This document shows positions 16,396 to 25,000 of a DNA stretch of 38,320 nucleotides, piece after piece. Location of the stretch: contig JANXMS010000558.1 in assembly GCA_025354525.1 (NCBI GenBank), positions 1-38,320 of the forward strand, given 5' to 3'. A program made the translations under genes and the position numbers. The notes beneath the pieces were generated by a model that was given only the letters and a program-made list of their open reading frames with translations, did no database searches and was not told the DNA's origin. Numbering within the stretch: position 1 is the first letter of the stretch; every line of letters starts with the position of its first letter. The stretch is from Acidobacteriota bacterium. GTDB taxonomy: Bacteria > Acidobacteriota > Terriglobia > Bryobacterales > Bryobacteraceae.

Positions 16396-16875
16396 GCGAG
16401 GGTTTGTTTTTCCAGGCTTCGTTTCTGACGAGCCATTGGTTGTTGAGGCGGATCATGGTCACCTTGCCCGACGCAGTTTTTGGCCGTCGAGCCCGGTGAC
16501 CGTGAGGAAGACGTCGTCCCCGACGATCTTGGAGGGTTCCAGGGTTTGCATCGTTTCGAGGATCTTGGGCCCTTCGGGGCTCTCGATGGCCATGGCGGGC
16601 TTTTCGGAGTCGACGGCCTTTACGCTTTCGCGAAGGGCGGTGACGTAGGCGAGGGAAGCTTTGGTAACGGGGGAATTGGCGGCGGCGGAGCCGTCGGCAG
16701 GGTTGGGGGCGCTTCTACGATAGGCTTTTCAATTTCGGTGTCGACCGGGATATTGAGAGGGCGCAGCGGGGGACAGGCTACCTTTGACGCGGCTATGGGC
16801 GGGTTAGAGATTGAAGGGGTTGGGGAAGCGGGAGCCGGAGAGTTCGAGCTCGATGCCGTGGAGGTTGCCTTCGCT
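16373..16875 (-). pseudogene. Broken minus-strand gene: Pro-rich linker and small C-terminal domain
   Basis: No intact gene lies here, but minus-strand coding sequence is readable in pieces. A Pro/Ala/Ser-rich frame covers about 16875-16690 (including NIPVDTEIEKPIVEAPPTLP). It switches frame at a run of CCG/CCC into a domain segment (VTKASLAYVTALRESVKAV, then ILETMQTLEPSKIVGDDVFL) ending at TVTGLDGQK. It switches again at an A5 tract near 16475 to ASGKVTMIRLNNQWLVRNEAW and stops at TAG 16375-16373, 23 bp inside tig. A further frame at 16875-16804 reads GNLHGIELELSGSRFPNPF and stops. I do not recognise the family. At least two frame breaks make it a likely pseudogene. Confidence 0.55.
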
Positions 16876-16927
16876 TTAGTTTCTTAGTGCCCGGTCTAAT
16901 GCCCTCCCCCGGCTTTCAGGCGGGCCG

Positions 16928-17310
16928 AACTACGTGGTGTGGATCACCACAAGTATCACTACAACGTATTGAAACGGAGCGTCGCGGAGCGAACGCGCGA
17001 CTTGATCCGGCGGATCTGCGAAGCACGGGATGTAACGATAGTGTGGGGCGCAGTCTCGCCAGACCATGTCCATATGCTCTTGCCGGTACCGCCGGATCTG
17101 TCGCCGTCGAAGTTGGTGTAATGCGTAAAAAGGGCGGTCATCGCGAAGGCTGCAAGACGAATTCCGCGAACTCAGGAAGCGCTCTTGGGGGCAGCCTCTG
17201 TGGGCCGGTGGATGAGAACACAGTCCGAGAGTAGATCGAAAACGAGAAGTGGGATGAAGACGACCAAGGGCTCAAGATCACCGCGTGTTTGGCGACAATT
17301 AGAAACGGCC
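16928..17310 (+). pseudogene. tnpA: IS200/IS605-type transposase (Y1/HUH) remnant
   Basis: Pieces of a TnpA of the IS200/IS605 family, which moves single-stranded DNA with a tyrosine and an HUH motif, are readable in successive frames. NYVVWIT (16928-16948) shifts to KYHYNVLKRSVAERTRDLI, reaching SPDHVHMLLPVPPDLSPSKLV with the HVH metal motif. A TAA at 17119-17121 then interrupts, a frame shift leads to GRSSRRLQDEFRELRKRSWG, and after further breaks the C-terminal IENEKWDEDDQGLKIT is seen near 17233-17280. The N-terminus is missing. Upstream, an imperfect palindrome around CCCCCGGCTTTCAGGCGGG (16906-16924) may be a remnant of the element end. The copy is clearly inactive. Confidence 0.8.
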
Positions 17311-18016
17311 GAAACGACAACTACCAAAGTCGACTTGCCACCGGCGGAGGGTGCTCCCGTGGCTTCATGCCCACCTGGGATGGCGCAATCCGCTAAATCC
17401 TGGGGCTTGGGGCAAAGCCCCATCTCAATCAACGCCCAGCGGCATCTGTTGAATTCACATTAAAACACCTGCTGATGGTGCTGCAAAAGTAATTGTCGTT
17501 AGAAGCGGTTCCTAATTGTCGCCCATCAACCGCGCTCGCGGAGCCTTCAGGCGGCTTTAGCCGCGCCCAGCGACTTTCAGTGCGGGTGTGTTTCGGCTCG
17601 ACTGAAACCGGAGAGGTATCGAGTTGAGGTAAGGACGTCCTGGGGGCTTCCCGGCGCTGTGTATTTTGCGGGTCAACCGTCTTGCAACCAAGTCGAGCGG
17701 CGCTCCGAAGGACTCGCCAGACGGCCATGGGCCCGCTTTGCGGTCGAATCGTGCGGTCTCGTCTCCGAAGCCAAGCAGGCCGACGGAGATCGGGTCGATA
17801 GTCCTCACTGCCTCCAAACTCCCCGCCCGCAGGGCGGAACCAATCCGTTAAGGCCAGCGGCAATCCTCATGATCACGCTGAACCAAGACAGGTGCATGGA
17901 AGCGCAGGGGAGGAGTAAGCAGGTTAGGCGAGGCATATCGGACAGGGGCGTAATTTGAGGGCGAAATCTATCAGGGTGCCATCCGATTCTGAGCGGGGCG
18001 CGTAAGAGCTAGTACG
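17311..18016 (+). other. Non-coding stretch with a hairpin; no supported gene
   Basis: About 700 bases between the IS200 remnant and the next gene hold no gene I can support. A hairpin GCGGCT-TT-AGCCGC (17551-17564), close to a GCCTTCAGGC palindrome at 17543-17552, resembles the subterminal palindromes of IS200-type or REP elements and may mark the right end of the remnant. A minus-strand frame at 17817-17557 has a protein-like stretch (SVGLLGFGDETARFDRKAG) but no recognisable family or ribosome-binding site. Confidence 0.5.
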
Positions 18017-18814
18017 ATGCGACTACTTCACCTTCTTCCTACCGTGGCCTTAGGGGCCGCTTTGATCCTGCAGCCCGCGGCGGCGCTGGCTGAGACGGCC
18101 TATGCGCTGGACTCTCGGAGCCTGCTTTTGCGTTTCGACACGAACTCGCCGGGGTTTGTGGAGAGCACGCAAGTGATCCGGGGATTAGCGCCGGGCGAGT
18201 CGATCCTCGGCATCGACTTCCGGCCGGCGAACGGGACCCTCTATGGGCTGGGGAGCACAAGCCGCCTGTACGTGATTGACGTGATGACTGGACAAGCGCG
18301 GGCGCTGGGAACGGGGCCGTTTGCTCCAGCGCTGGAGGGCACCGAGTTTGGTTTTGATTTCAACCCGACGGTGGACCGCATTCGCGTGGTGAGCAACACG
18401 GGGCAGAATTTGCGGTTGCATCCGGACACGGGGGCGACGGCGGCGGTGGACATGCGTTTGAACGGGGACGGGATGGCGCGGCCTACGGTGGTGGCGGCGG
18501 CGTATACGAACTCGGTGGCGGGGGCGACAACGACGACGCTCTATACGATTGACGCGGAGACGCGGGCGTTGCAGACACAGGTGCCGCCGAACGATGGGAA
18601 GCAGAATGTGGTGGGGATGTTGAACATCGATATGTCGGAACTGGCGGGGTTTGATATCTCGCCGACGACAGGGATGGCGTATGTGGCGACGCGGGTGCGG
18701 GGGAGCAATGCTTCGGCACTGTACCAGGTGAATTTGATGAGTGCGACGGCACTGCTGCTGGGTGTGTTTGATCGAGCGGATCAGGTTTCGGGGTTGGCGT
18801 TGCCGACTCGATAA
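18017..18814 (+). CDS. Exported DUF4394-type protein
   Basis: This 265-residue protein has a signal peptide (MRLLHLLPTVALGAALILQ, cleavage near AALA-E) and one domain resembling DUF4394, a beta-propeller-like repeat family. Typical segments are YALDSRSLLLRFDTNSPG, ILGIDFRPANGTLYGLGSTS, FGFDFNPTVDRIRVVSNTGQN and GFDISPTTGMAYVAT. The function of the family is unknown. It stands 36 bp before the CorA-like gene on the same strand but has no strong Shine-Dalgarno at its ATG and no clear functional link with it. Confidence 0.85.
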   Translation: MRLLHLLPTVALGAALILQPAAALAETAYALDSRSLLLRFDTNSPGFVESTQVIRGLAPGESILGIDFRPANGTLYGLGSTSRLYVIDVMTGQARALGTGPFAPALEGTEFGFDFNPTVDRIRVVSNTGQNLRLHPDTGATAAVDMRLNGDGMARPTVVAAAYTNSVAGATTTTLYTIDAETRALQTQVPPNDGKQNVVGMLNIDMSELAGFDISPTTGMAYVATRVRGSNASALYQVNLMSATALLLGVFDRADQVSGLALPTR

Positions 18815-18850
18815 AGCGGGGCGTCTACACTGGATAGAAGCGAACGCCGC

Positions 18851-20524
18851 ATGTCCAGACAGGTGCTCCATCTCCATACGTATTTTCTCTTCCCGTTTGT
18901 GATTGAACGGGAGGTGGTGGCCGACGCGCATCCGGAGCATTGGAGGGCGCAGCGAACGTGGATTGACGGCGTGGACGATTTTGTTCAGGCCGAGAGCAGT
19001 GCGGCCAAGCGGACACCGCTTGTGGCGCATCTGGGGCCTTGGCGGCGAGTCTCTTACGGTCAGTTTGACCAGGACTCGCCGGCCTACCAGGACATGGTGT
19101 TCTTTCATCCGTTTGTGCGGCGTGTGTTTTTTGACGTGAAGGCGGGGTGTGATGCGACGCGCGAGCAGGAGACGATGGTCCGCTGCTACGAGATGCCGTT
19201 GCCGAGCACAGAGAAGGTGCAGTGGACGGCGTCGGTGCCAAACCGACGGCAGGTGACGGTGGACGTCACGGACTTGCGGCTGTTCTTGTTTGCAAACGGG
19301 GTGGGGATTTTGTCGGTGGGGGTGGAGAAGTTCGACCTTCCGTTTGGCGAGGCGCTGTGGGTGAACGAGATGATGCGGAAGGTGTATCCGACGAGCGGGC
19401 GGCAGCGTCGGGAGGGCCGGATTCCGCATCTTTCGCGGATGCACATTGGGGGCACGACACTGACCGAGGAGACGTTCGAGGGTGGGGCGCTCGTGAGCTT
19501 TCAGCCTCCTTTGTCGCGGGTGATTCGGGATCTGCTTTATTTTTTGGACTATGGGCGGCGGGAGTACGAGCAGATTTTTGACGAGCGGATGATTGTGTAT
19601 TCCTACGTCGCGGTGGAGCCGGCAGAGGAAGGGGAGAGCTTCGTTAACAGCGATGAGCTGCAGGTGATGTTGAGCCGTTTTCTGTATGTGGATCGTAATG
19701 GGGACGACTTTCGGTATGACCCGTTATTTATGCGGGAGCAGATGAAGGAGCACCTATACACGCGCTGGGCGCATGAGGGGACGTACTACGGATTCACCCG
19801 GTATTCGAATGTAACGCTGTCGTTTGGGGTGTCGGATCGGGGCGACCATCTGATGCGGGAAGGGGCGTTGATCCATCGGATGTTTGTGACGCGGTACTAC
19901 CTGATGGCGGTGGTGGCGTTGTTCTATCGGGCGGCGTTGTTGGACTTTACGGAGAACATCGCCCTGGTATCGCGGCGGTTGTATTTGGACTTACAGAGCG
20001 GGGCGTTGACGCGGCAGAACATGGAGATTGCGACGGATCTGCGGAGTGATTTCCTGAACTTTTCGAACTACTGGTACTTCACGAAGCTGGCGAATAAGGA
20101 CGAGGAGATTGAGCACTTTGCGCAGCAGTGCAAGGCGTTTCGGGTGGAGGAGTTGCGGAAGGAGATCCAGGAGGAGCTTGAGAGCATGAACGCGTCGATT
20201 TTGGAGTTCAACCAGAGCCGGTCGACGGATGCGGTGAACCGGTTGGCGGTTTTGAGCATGATCTTCGGTGCGGGCGCGGTGTTGACTGGATTCTTTGGGA
20301 TGAATTTTGGGCGGGAGTTTGGGGCGCTGTTTTTTGAGGCGACGCCGGGGCGGGAGTGGATCCACTATGCGTCGGTGATTGCGGTATCGTTGATTGCGAT
20401 GGGGACGATTGGATTTGGGGTGTTTCTGGTGACGTCGAATTGGCGGGATTACCGGTCGATTTTGCGGGGGCGTCATGCGCGGCGGCGGGCGCATCGGTGG
20501 TTTAGTATTCGAAATCGTGGCTGA
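18851..20524 (+). CDS. Divergent CorA-like membrane protein
   Basis: This 557-residue protein has a large soluble N-terminal region without signal peptide and a C-terminal part with the CorA layout. A long helix (about 435-465) leads into a first membrane segment (LAVLSMIFGAGAVLTGFF), then GMN at 483-485, then a second segment (ASVIAVSLIAMGTIGFGVFL) and a short basic tail rich in Arg/His. GMN after TM1 is the selectivity signature of CorA/Mrs2 Mg2+ channels. The soluble region is much longer than in housekeeping CorA, and I do not recognise it, so transport is inferred only from the pore. The next gene starts 9 bp downstream, suggesting one operon. No ion specificity can be stated. Confidence 0.7.
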   Translation: MSRQVLHLHTYFLFPFVIEREVVADAHPEHWRAQRTWIDGVDDFVQAESSAAKRTPLVAHLGPWRRVSYGQFDQDSPAYQDMVFFHPFVRRVFFDVKAGCDATREQETMVRCYEMPLPSTEKVQWTASVPNRRQVTVDVTDLRLFLFANGVGILSVGVEKFDLPFGEALWVNEMMRKVYPTSGRQRREGRIPHLSRMHIGGTTLTEETFEGGALVSFQPPLSRVIRDLLYFLDYGRREYEQIFDERMIVYSYVAVEPAEEGESFVNSDELQVMLSRFLYVDRNGDDFRYDPLFMREQMKEHLYTRWAHEGTYYGFTRYSNVTLSFGVSDRGDHLMREGALIHRMFVTRYYLMAVVALFYRAALLDFTENIALVSRRLYLDLQSGALTRQNMEIATDLRSDFLNFSNYWYFTKLANKDEEIEHFAQQCKAFRVEELRKEIQEELESMNASILEFNQSRSTDAVNRLAVLSMIFGAGAVLTGFFGMNFGREFGALFFEATPGREWIHYASVIAVSLIAMGTIGFGVFLVTSNWRDYRSILRGRHARRRAHRWFSIRNRG

Positions 20525-20533
20525 GGTGAACTT

Positions 20534-22042
20534 ATGGCGAGAACGGCGATTATTGTGTTCCACGGGATCGGCCAGCATCAGGAGTTCGATACGTTGGAGG
20601 GGGTGGCGCAGGCGCTGTTAGACCGAGAGGGCGGGGATGGAGGGGTGACGGTGAAGCTGGTGGAGACCGGGGAGCGGGCGGTGGCGGCGGCGACGGTTCA
20701 GTTGGGGGGAGAGCCGGTGGATTTGTATGAGGCGTACTGGTCACCTTGGACGAAGGGGAAGGCAGGGCTACTTACGATTTTCTGGTTTTTATTGCTGGCG
20801 GGGGGGCGGGGGCTGTCGACGATTTTGTTTCGGGGGGCGAAGTTTCAGAGGTTTCTGTTTGGGAGGGCGGAGGAGTTTCGGCTGTCGCTCGGGACCGGTT
20901 TTGTGCTGGCGTTTGTGATGGCGTTTGTAGTGGCGATTTTTGCGACGGCGGGGGCGCTGATGTGGGTGGCGGTTGGGTATGGGACGGCGGTGATGGGGCT
21001 GCCGCTGTTCGACCAATGTTTTCTGCGGGATCTACGGACGTGCCTGTACGTCTTGCTTCTGATTGGAGCCGCCTGGTTGGGTGTTTTTGGGGCGTTGGCG
21101 GTTGTAAGTCGCGGGAAGCTGCCGATGGTTTTGAACGTTGTTTTGGGCGGGTACATGGTCTCTACGGTGGCGGGGTTGGTGCCGCTGGGCATGTGCGTGC
21201 GACGGCACTGGATGGGGCATGAGAATAGGCCATGGCCGCGGAGTTGTGGGGTTGAGAGTCTGGACCCTTGGCTGGATTGGGTGGCCCCTCCGAACTCGTT
21301 GCTGCGGCCTTATTCGGATGATGCGACGTTGGGATGGTTTGTTCTGACGCTGATTGCTTTGGTGGTGGGGTTGGGCTATTTCTTTGTGATTCGGGAGCGG
21401 TTTACGGCGTACATGGGAGACGTTGTGGCGTATTTGGGGGCTTATCGGATCAACGAGTACTACGAAGTTCGGGAGCAGATTCGGCGGCGGTGTTTGGCGT
21501 TGGCGCGGGTGGTGATGGACCGGCAGGACAAGTCGGGCAAACCGTTTTACAGCAACGTGGTGGTGGCTGGTCACTCGTTGGGGACGGTGATCGGGTATGA
21601 CACGATGAACGCTTTGTTGCGGGACAGCCCGGAGACGGCGGGGCGGATCAGCGCGTTTTTGACGCTGGGATCTCCACTGGACAAAGCGGCATTTTTGTTT
21701 CGGACCGATAGCGGGACGGGGCTCTCCGTTAGGACGCGATTGTTGGGGGCGCTTCAGCCGATGATTTCCGATCGGGAGTTACGGGAACGGGTGCCGTGGG
21801 TGAACTTCTATTCGGGGTTGGACCCGATTAGTGGTTCGATTGAATACTACGATCCGCCTTCTTGGGGGACGGCTTGGACGGGTCGGGTGGTGAACGTGGT
21901 GGATCGGCGGTCGTCAATTCCGGTGGAGGCGCATACTCGTTATTGGGGGCATGGGGAGGTAGGGGAGGTGTTGTGGATGATGGCGCAGCCGGGCAAGTTT
22001 TCGGCGGCGGATATTCGAGAGAGAGCGGGTGCGATGAAGTAG
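20534..22042 (+). CDS. Membrane-embedded alpha/beta hydrolase (lipase-like)
   Basis: This 502-residue protein combines an alpha/beta-hydrolase with an inserted membrane region. The N-terminus IIVFHGIGQHQ (His10-Gly-Ile-Gly) supplies the oxyanion loop. Three to five hydrophobic segments follow (GLLTIFWFLLLAGG, GFVLAFVMAFVVAIFATAG, TCLYVLLLIGAAWLGVFGAL, and another near LGWFVLTLIALVVGLGYFF). The nucleophile elbow is VVVAGHSLGTV with Ser348; candidate Asp lies in FYSGLDPISG, and His467 in EAHTRYWGHGEV. A lipase or esterase acting on a membrane lipid or acyl group is plausible but unproven. A GAGGTG Shine-Dalgarno precedes the ATG. Its stop abuts the stop of the convergent metallopeptidase gene. 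Confidence 0.8.
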   Translation: MARTAIIVFHGIGQHQEFDTLEGVAQALLDREGGDGGVTVKLVETGERAVAAATVQLGGEPVDLYEAYWSPWTKGKAGLLTIFWFLLLAGGRGLSTILFRGAKFQRFLFGRAEEFRLSLGTGFVLAFVMAFVVAIFATAGALMWVAVGYGTAVMGLPLFDQCFLRDLRTCLYVLLLIGAAWLGVFGALAVVSRGKLPMVLNVVLGGYMVSTVAGLVPLGMCVRRHWMGHENRPWPRSCGVESLDPWLDWVAPPNSLLRPYSDDATLGWFVLTLIALVVGLGYFFVIRERFTAYMGDVVAYLGAYRINEYYEVREQIRRRCLALARVVMDRQDKSGKPFYSNVVVAGHSLGTVIGYDTMNALLRDSPETAGRISAFLTLGSPLDKAAFLFRTDSGTGLSVRTRLLGALQPMISDRELRERVPWVNFYSGLDPISGSIEYYDPPSWGTAWTGRVVNVVDRRSSIPVEAHTRYWGHGEVGEVLWMMAQPGKFSAADIRERAGAMK

Positions 22043-25000
22043 TTAGGGGGGGATTTGCCAGGCTCCGAGGGGTTTCCAGGTGCTGTTGACGGCGCTGGAG
22101 TTGAGGGCTCCGAAGACGATTCGGGGGCCGGCGAAGGCGGGCTTGAAGACGGTGTTCAGATTGAGGGTGAGGGCGTTACCGGCGACGGTGGCGCTGGAGC
22201 CTTGGGCGTTGATGCGGCACTGGGAGTTTTCGAGGAAGCCGGAGCCGGAGAGGGGCATGGCGGTGGCGAGGTTGCCGTCGCCGTTATCGGGGAAGAGGAG
22301 CAGGAGATTGCCGGGTCGGAAGTAGGCGACGTAGCAGGCGCGGTTGGCGTCGACAGAAGAGTTGACGAGGAGCCAGGTGGTTTGGATGTTGGTGGCGTTG
22401 GTCGCGTCGAGGAAGGTGGCGGTGAGGGTGGAGGTGGCGTTGGCGCCGGTGGTGGGGGAGAGGGCGTTGGCACGCGGCAACGGCGGGGTGGTCTCGGGTA
22501 GGGCGGAGACTCCCTGGGGCTGCCAGCCGGAGTTTTGTTCGGTGACGGAGCGGGCGGCGAGGTAGATGACGCGGTTGCCGGAGAAGGCGCCGGAGAAGCT
22601 GATGTTGAGGGTAAGGGTAAGTTCCGAGTTGGTGGTGGAGACCGATGAACCGGCGGAGAAGATGGTGCATTGGCTGTTGCTGACGGAGCCGGTGGCCCCG
22701 AGAGTGAGGGCATTGGAGAGGCCGGCGTCGGGGCCGGCGTTGTTGACGAGGTAGAGAACGCGCTGGGGCTGGGAGAAGGCGATGTAACAGGCGTTGCCGC
22801 CGTCGAGGGCGCGGTTGATGAGCGCGTTGAGGACGCCGAGTTCCTGGATGCCGGCGGGATGGGAGAAGCGGAGGGTGATGGTTTGAGAGGCGCCGGAATG
22901 AAAGAGGGGGCCGGTGGAGGAGACGGTGGGGACGACGGGCGTGGGGACGGGGGTGAGGAGTGCTGTGAGAGAGGTGGTGACGGCGACATTGGGAGTGAAA
23001 GAGGCGAGGGAGACGTAGTAGATGCCGGGTTGGAGGGGCGGGTTAGAAGCTGGAGTGATGACTATGGTTTCGTCGCCGGTGAGGGACTCGCTTTTATGGT
23101 CTGCCTGGACGGTGCCGGAGAGGAGGACCGGTGGGGTGCCGCGTCGGACGAAGAGGTCGATGTCGACGTTAGGGGTTTGGGTGCGGAGCCGGATTTCGAG
23201 GCGGGTGGTGCCGATGGGGACGGTGATTTGGCGGTTGAGCGCGGAGCTGTTATAGAACTGGGCGGTGGTGCCGGAGGGGAGGTTCAGGATCGACGGGGTG
23301 TTGTGGAGGAGGGCGAGGAAGCCGGGGGCGGAGTTGAGGAGTTTGAGGGTGAAGGAGCCTTCGGCGGCGGAGGGAAAGGTGGTGGCCTCAATGGTGTAGG
23401 TGCCGGTGGTGGGGAGGGTCAAAAGGCCGGTGGCGTTGGGGATGGCGGAGTTGAGGTTGCCGGCGGAGTCGTCGTCTTCGGCGAGGATGTTGCCGGCGGG
23501 ATCGAGGAGGTAGAGGTAGGTATCGAGGGTGGGGGATTCGAGGACGATCTGGACCGACTGGCCGGCGATGCCGGAGAAGGTGAAGCGGGCGGCGTAGGTG
23601 CCGGGTGGGCGGAAGGTGGACCGGCAGGGGTTGGCGGCGGAGAGGGTGCCGGAGACGGTGACGCCGATGGTGAGGGGGGACGGGGCGCAGTTGGCGAGGG
23701 CGGCTTGATTGACGGTGAGGGTGCGGCCGGCGATGGTGACGGTGCCGGAGCGGGCGGCGGCGGTGTTATTGGCGGCGAGGTCGAGGCGGACGTCGGCGTT
23801 GCCGGCACCGGAGGAGTTGGAGGCGACGGCGATCCAGGAGGCTTGGGAGACGGCGGTCCAGTTGCAGCCGGCGGCGGTGGAGACGGCGACATTGCGTTGT
23901 GCGGCGAGGGCGGCTTCGGAGAGGGTGGTGGGGTTAATGGAGTAGGTGCAGGCGACGGTGGGGAGGATGGTGGTTAGGGTGAAGGCGCCGGTGGCGGTGG
24001 CGTCGAAGGCGGTGGTCTCAATGAGATAGGTGCCGGTGGTGGGGAGGGTGATAAAGCCTGAGTTGGCGGGGATGCGGCTGTTGAAGTTGCCGCCGCCGTC
24101 GTCGTCTTCGGCGAGGACGGTACCATCGGGGCGGACGAGATAGAGATAGGCGTCGAAGGCGGTGGAAGTGAGTTGGAGGGCGACCTGTTGACCGGCGTTG
24201 CCGGCGAAGGAGTAGCGGGCGGCGCGGGTGTTGCCACGGAGGGGGCTGATGCAGCTATTGGCGGAAAGGGCGGCGGAGGTGGTGGTTCCGAGGGCGAGGG
24301 GGGCGGTGGAGCAGGAGATGGTGAAGGCCTGTTCGACGATGTGGGTGGTGCCGCCGATCTGGATAGCGCCGCGGCGGAGGGTGCCGGAGCCGTTGGCGGC
24401 GACCTGGTAGTTGAGGGTGGCGTTGCCGGGGGCGGAGGCGGGGGAGAGGCCGGTGATCCAGGAGGCTTGGGAGACGGCTTGCCAGGGGGCGGATGTGGTG
24501 ATGGCGACGGAGAAAGCTCCGCCGGCGACGGGGACGGAGCGGGTGGACGGGCCGAGGACGATGGGAACGGCGGTGCCGCCACGGGGGCGAAAGGATTCAA
24601 TGGTGGGGGCGGAGAGAGTGAAGGTTTGGGCGGCGTCGGCGCTGTTGGGATTGCTGGCGGGGAGGCCGATGGGGCGGCCGAGGACGAGGATGTCGGGGGA
24701 GGAGAAGTATGGCTGGGTGGGGCAATCGGCGTTGGCGCATTGATAGGCCATGATGTCGCGGAAGAAGGGCTGGGCTTCGGTGGACTGGTAGCCGAAGGAG
24801 TAAGAGAAGAGGCCTTGGCTTGCGTTGGCGCGGTCGTGGGCGGAGCCCATGTTATGGCCGAGTTCGTGGGCGAAGGAGATGTTACGCCAGAAGGTGGGGG
24901 ATTCGGTGATGGTGACGCTGTAGGCGTTGCGGGCAAAGCTTTGGTCGTTCGAGTTCATGATCCAGGCGATGCCGCCGCAGTCGCCGCGGAGGACCCAGAG

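Noticed and set aside
17429-17863. Minus-strand frame of 144 codons in the stretch after the IS200 remnant
   Set aside because: No domain, no ribosome-binding site, and part of it reads through hairpin-rich DNA. Kept only as a comment on the non-coding stretch.
18185-19444. Long minus-strand open frame rich in His, Arg and Pro
   Set aside because: It spans the DUF4394 and CorA-like genes in antisense and has the biased composition of a shadow frame.
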